A stretch of DNA of 15,153 bases, taken from NCBI GenBank assembly GCA_934668605.1, contig CAKUNY010000037.1:1-15153 (forward strand), in the 5' to 3' direction. Shown here one piece after another: positions 13,788-15,153 of the stretch. The stretch is from an uncultured Oscillospiraceae bacterium. GTDB taxonomy: Bacteria > Bacillota > Clostridia > Oscillospirales > Oscillospiraceae. Every line of letters starts with the position of its first letter. Position 1 is the first letter of the stretch. Both the position numbers and the translations under genes were made by a program. The notes beneath the pieces were generated by a model. It had not been told where the DNA came from, did not search any database, and saw only the letters and a program-made list of their open reading frames with translations.

Positions 13788-14843
13788 CTAGATCAGCCAT
13801 CTGCGAACAAAGGGAATGCGCGACAGCACGCACCACGCCGCGAAAGAAAGCAGCAGGCACACGCCCGTGACAACCGGAATGCTCCACCAGAGACCTCCCA
13901 TCTGCGCCGTGATCCCAACCTCCCTCAGCGCGCGCAGCGCAAACTGATGCACAAGGTAAATACAGAACGAGGCCTTCCCGCCCGTCTCTGCGATTTTTCG
14001 CAGCCAGCGCGGAAGCCGGTTTTCCAGCGCGCCGCACAGGCAGAACAGTCCCGCCGCCATCAGAACCGCGCCCGGCGAAAGCCCCTCGAGCAGCTGCAAG
14101 GAGAGCTTCCCCCGCGCCATCGACAAAAGCGCTGTTCCGGCAAAGCAGACGAAAAAGCCCGCCGCGAAGCAGCCGATGGCCGCGCCTATATGCATGGGGC
14201 GCTTTCGCAGCTGCCAGCCGAGCACGGTACACCCGATCGACGCCCACGTCAGATTCATAGTCCACTGCTTGGGGATCCCCTCGATTTCGGAAAACAGGCC
14301 GAGCGCGCGCAGCGTCGGAAGCAGAACGCCGGTGGCGCACCAGAAAATCAGCGCGTAGCGAACCGTTTTTTCATCCGCTTTGGCCGTAAACGCGCGCGTT
14401 ATGGGAAGCGCCGCGTAGACGAGCAGCAGAATATGCAGATAATACAGATGCTGCTCGTGCCGCCAGCAAAGTACATCCGAAATTGCCCGCATGAGCTCCG
14501 CTTTTTCCATCGTCCCCTGCCGCAGCAGCGGGATAAGCCTGTATAAAAGCGCCCAGAAAAAGAGCGCCGCGAGCATGTGCGGGATGCTTCTCGTCCAGAC
14601 GTGCCGGGTACTTACCTCCCGCGCATCATCCAGCAGCAGCGCGCCGCTGCACAGGAAGAAGAGCGGCACGGCAAAGCGCGCAGCACTTCCCCAGAACAGG
14701 CTCTGCATCCAAGGCCGCGAGCCGATCCCGAGGTAGAAAAGCCCCTCGCCCGACACGTGAATCAGCACGACGGCGATGATGGCAAGGCATTTTGCAAAAT
14801 CGACCTGCCGCACGCGCCCGGGAGCTTGCAGTTGATGTTCCAT
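13788..14843 (-). CDS. Acyltransferase-3 family membrane protein (OafA/WecH-like)
   Basis: A 351-residue polytopic protein of the acyltransferase-3 family, which O-acetylates or otherwise acylates surface glycans or other envelope molecules. The N-terminus, VDFAKCLAIIAVVLIHVSGEG, carries the conserved catalytic-region His; many hydrophobic helices follow, and the C-terminal FCIYLVHQFALR with its HQF motif is typical. ATG 14843 is preferred over GTG 14864, because the latter lies inside the terminator stem of the EF-G gene. The ribosome site, GGGTGG 6 bases upstream, is weak. No promoter fits between that terminator and the start, so expression may depend on readthrough. The substrate is unknown. 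Confidence 0.83.
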   Translation of the reverse strand: MEHQLQAPGRVRQVDFAKCLAIIAVVLIHVSGEGLFYLGIGSRPWMQSLFWGSAARFAVPLFFLCSGALLLDDAREVSTRHVWTRSIPHMLAALFFWALLYRLIPLLRQGTMEKAELMRAISDVLCWRHEQHLYYLHILLLVYAALPITRAFTAKADEKTVRYALIFWCATGVLLPTLRALGLFSEIEGIPKQWTMNLTWASIGCTVLGWQLRKRPMHIGAAIGCFAAGFFVCFAGTALLSMARGKLSLQLLEGLSPGAVLMAAGLFCLCGALENRLPRWLRKIAETGGKASFCIYLVHQFALRALREVGITAQMGGLWWSIPVVTGVCLLLSFAAWCVLSRIPFVRRWLI

Positions 14844-14855
14844 GTTTTCCACCCG

Positions 14856-14892
14856 AAAAAACACGCCGATTCCAGACCCGGAACCGGCGTGT
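14856..14892 (-). terminator. Terminator of the EF-G gene
   Basis: On the minus strand ACACGCCG (14892-14885) pairs with CGGCGTGT (14868-14861); an inner TTCC/GGAA helix extends it, followed by TTTTTT (14861-14856). It is a strong intrinsic terminator placed only 12 bases before the next start codon. Confidence 0.8.
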
Positions 14893-14903
14893 CATTTGTA
14901 AAA

Positions 14904-15153
14904 TTAGCCTTCTTCTTCGTCCTTCTTGGCGTCCTCGATGATCTTGGCCTGATTCATCTGCGGAACTTCCTCGTAACGGATGAACTTCAGCGTGTAGCTG
15001 CCGCGACCCTGGCTCATCGCGCGCAGGTCGATGGTGTAGGAGCTCATCTCGCCCATCGGAACTTCGGCTTCCACGGTCTGATAGCCGGGGTTCTCGGGAT
15101 CGGGGTTCATGCCCATGACGCGGCCGCGGCGCTTGTTGAGGTCGCCGATGACG
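14904..15153 (-). CDS. Elongation factor G-type GTPase, C-terminal fragment
   Basis: The 3' end of a translational GTPase gene that runs off the right edge; 82 complete codons plus the stop are visible. Reading inward, VIGDLNKRRGRVMGM is the start of domain V of EF-G, followed by EAEVPMGEMSSYTIDLRAMSQGRGSYTLKF, the conserved segment of EF-G and related factors (FusA2-type, TetM-like). The tail is acidic (EDAKKDEEEG). EF-G drives ribosomal translocation; whether this is the main fusA or a paralogue (FusA2-type) cannot be decided from the C-terminus. It ends 12 bp before its terminator. Confidence 0.85.
   Translation of the reverse strand, partial: VIGDLNKRRGRVMGMNPDPENPGYQTVEAEVPMGEMSSYTIDLRAMSQGRGSYTLKFIRYEEVPQMNQAKIIEDAKKDEEEG

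Noticed and set aside
13765-14340. N-terminal extension of the SdpI frame, up to 319 residues
   Set aside because: The extension overlaps the acyltransferase-3 gene in another frame on the same strand; the ATG at 13764 has a strong ribosome site and gives the normal family length.

Overview
The window looks like chromosomal DNA of a GC-rich, spore-forming gut-type Clostridia (Oscillospiraceae-like; inferred, not tested). The basis is a spmA-spmB pair, an AbrB/SpoVT-type regulator with a C-terminal zinc ribbon, strong purine-rich ribosome sites, sigma-A promoters and many GC-rich hairpin terminators. The right end is cut inside an elongation factor G gene. The left end is cut just past a tRNA-fMet gene whose 3' half is missing or replaced. 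There is no CRISPR array, phage or transposase.

Layout, left to right. (1) 1-480: promoter and 5' part of an initiator tRNA gene on the minus strand, a hairpin terminator and an AT-rich gene-free stretch. (2) 481-1776 (-): a GT4 glycosyltransferase, probably a glycolipid-type enzyme. (3) 1777-2095: divergent promoters around repeat copy A. (4) 2096-2788 (+): a YgjP-like zinc metalloprotein, followed by repeat copy B and a terminator. (5) 3012-5200 (-): a translationally coupled pair, a tandem-duplicated DUF1538 membrane protein and a tandem-duplicated PII-like regulator. (6) 5362-5604 (-): AbrB-family regulator, divergent from spmA-spmB (5766-6847, +). (7) 6936-8693 (+): argS, then repeat copy C and a terminator shared with a convergent gene. 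(8) 8964-10943 (-): a 659-residue secreted protein with an InlB/Listeria-Bacteroides repeat, preceded by a long, strongly structured leader. (9) 11372-12142 (+): an SDR oxidoreductase. 12284-13123 (+): a PlsC-type acyltransferase with its terminator, then repeat copy D. (10) 13381-14843 (-): an SdpI-family membrane protein behind an acyltransferase-3 membrane protein, downstream of the fusA-type EF-G 3' end.

Most genes are housekeeping or envelope-related: lipid acylation, lipid glycosylation, surface acylation, spore maturation, translation. Four things are less ordinary. The repeat family consists of double-hairpin elements of about 107 bp, and in copy B the core is inverted relative to its hairpins and flank. 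The leader RNA of the secreted protein contains an 11-bp long-range complement, two perfect or near-perfect palindromes and a possible pseudoknot. The DUF1538 and PII proteins are both internally duplicated. The tRNA-fMet gene keeps a consensus promoter but loses its sequence match just after the anticodon loop.
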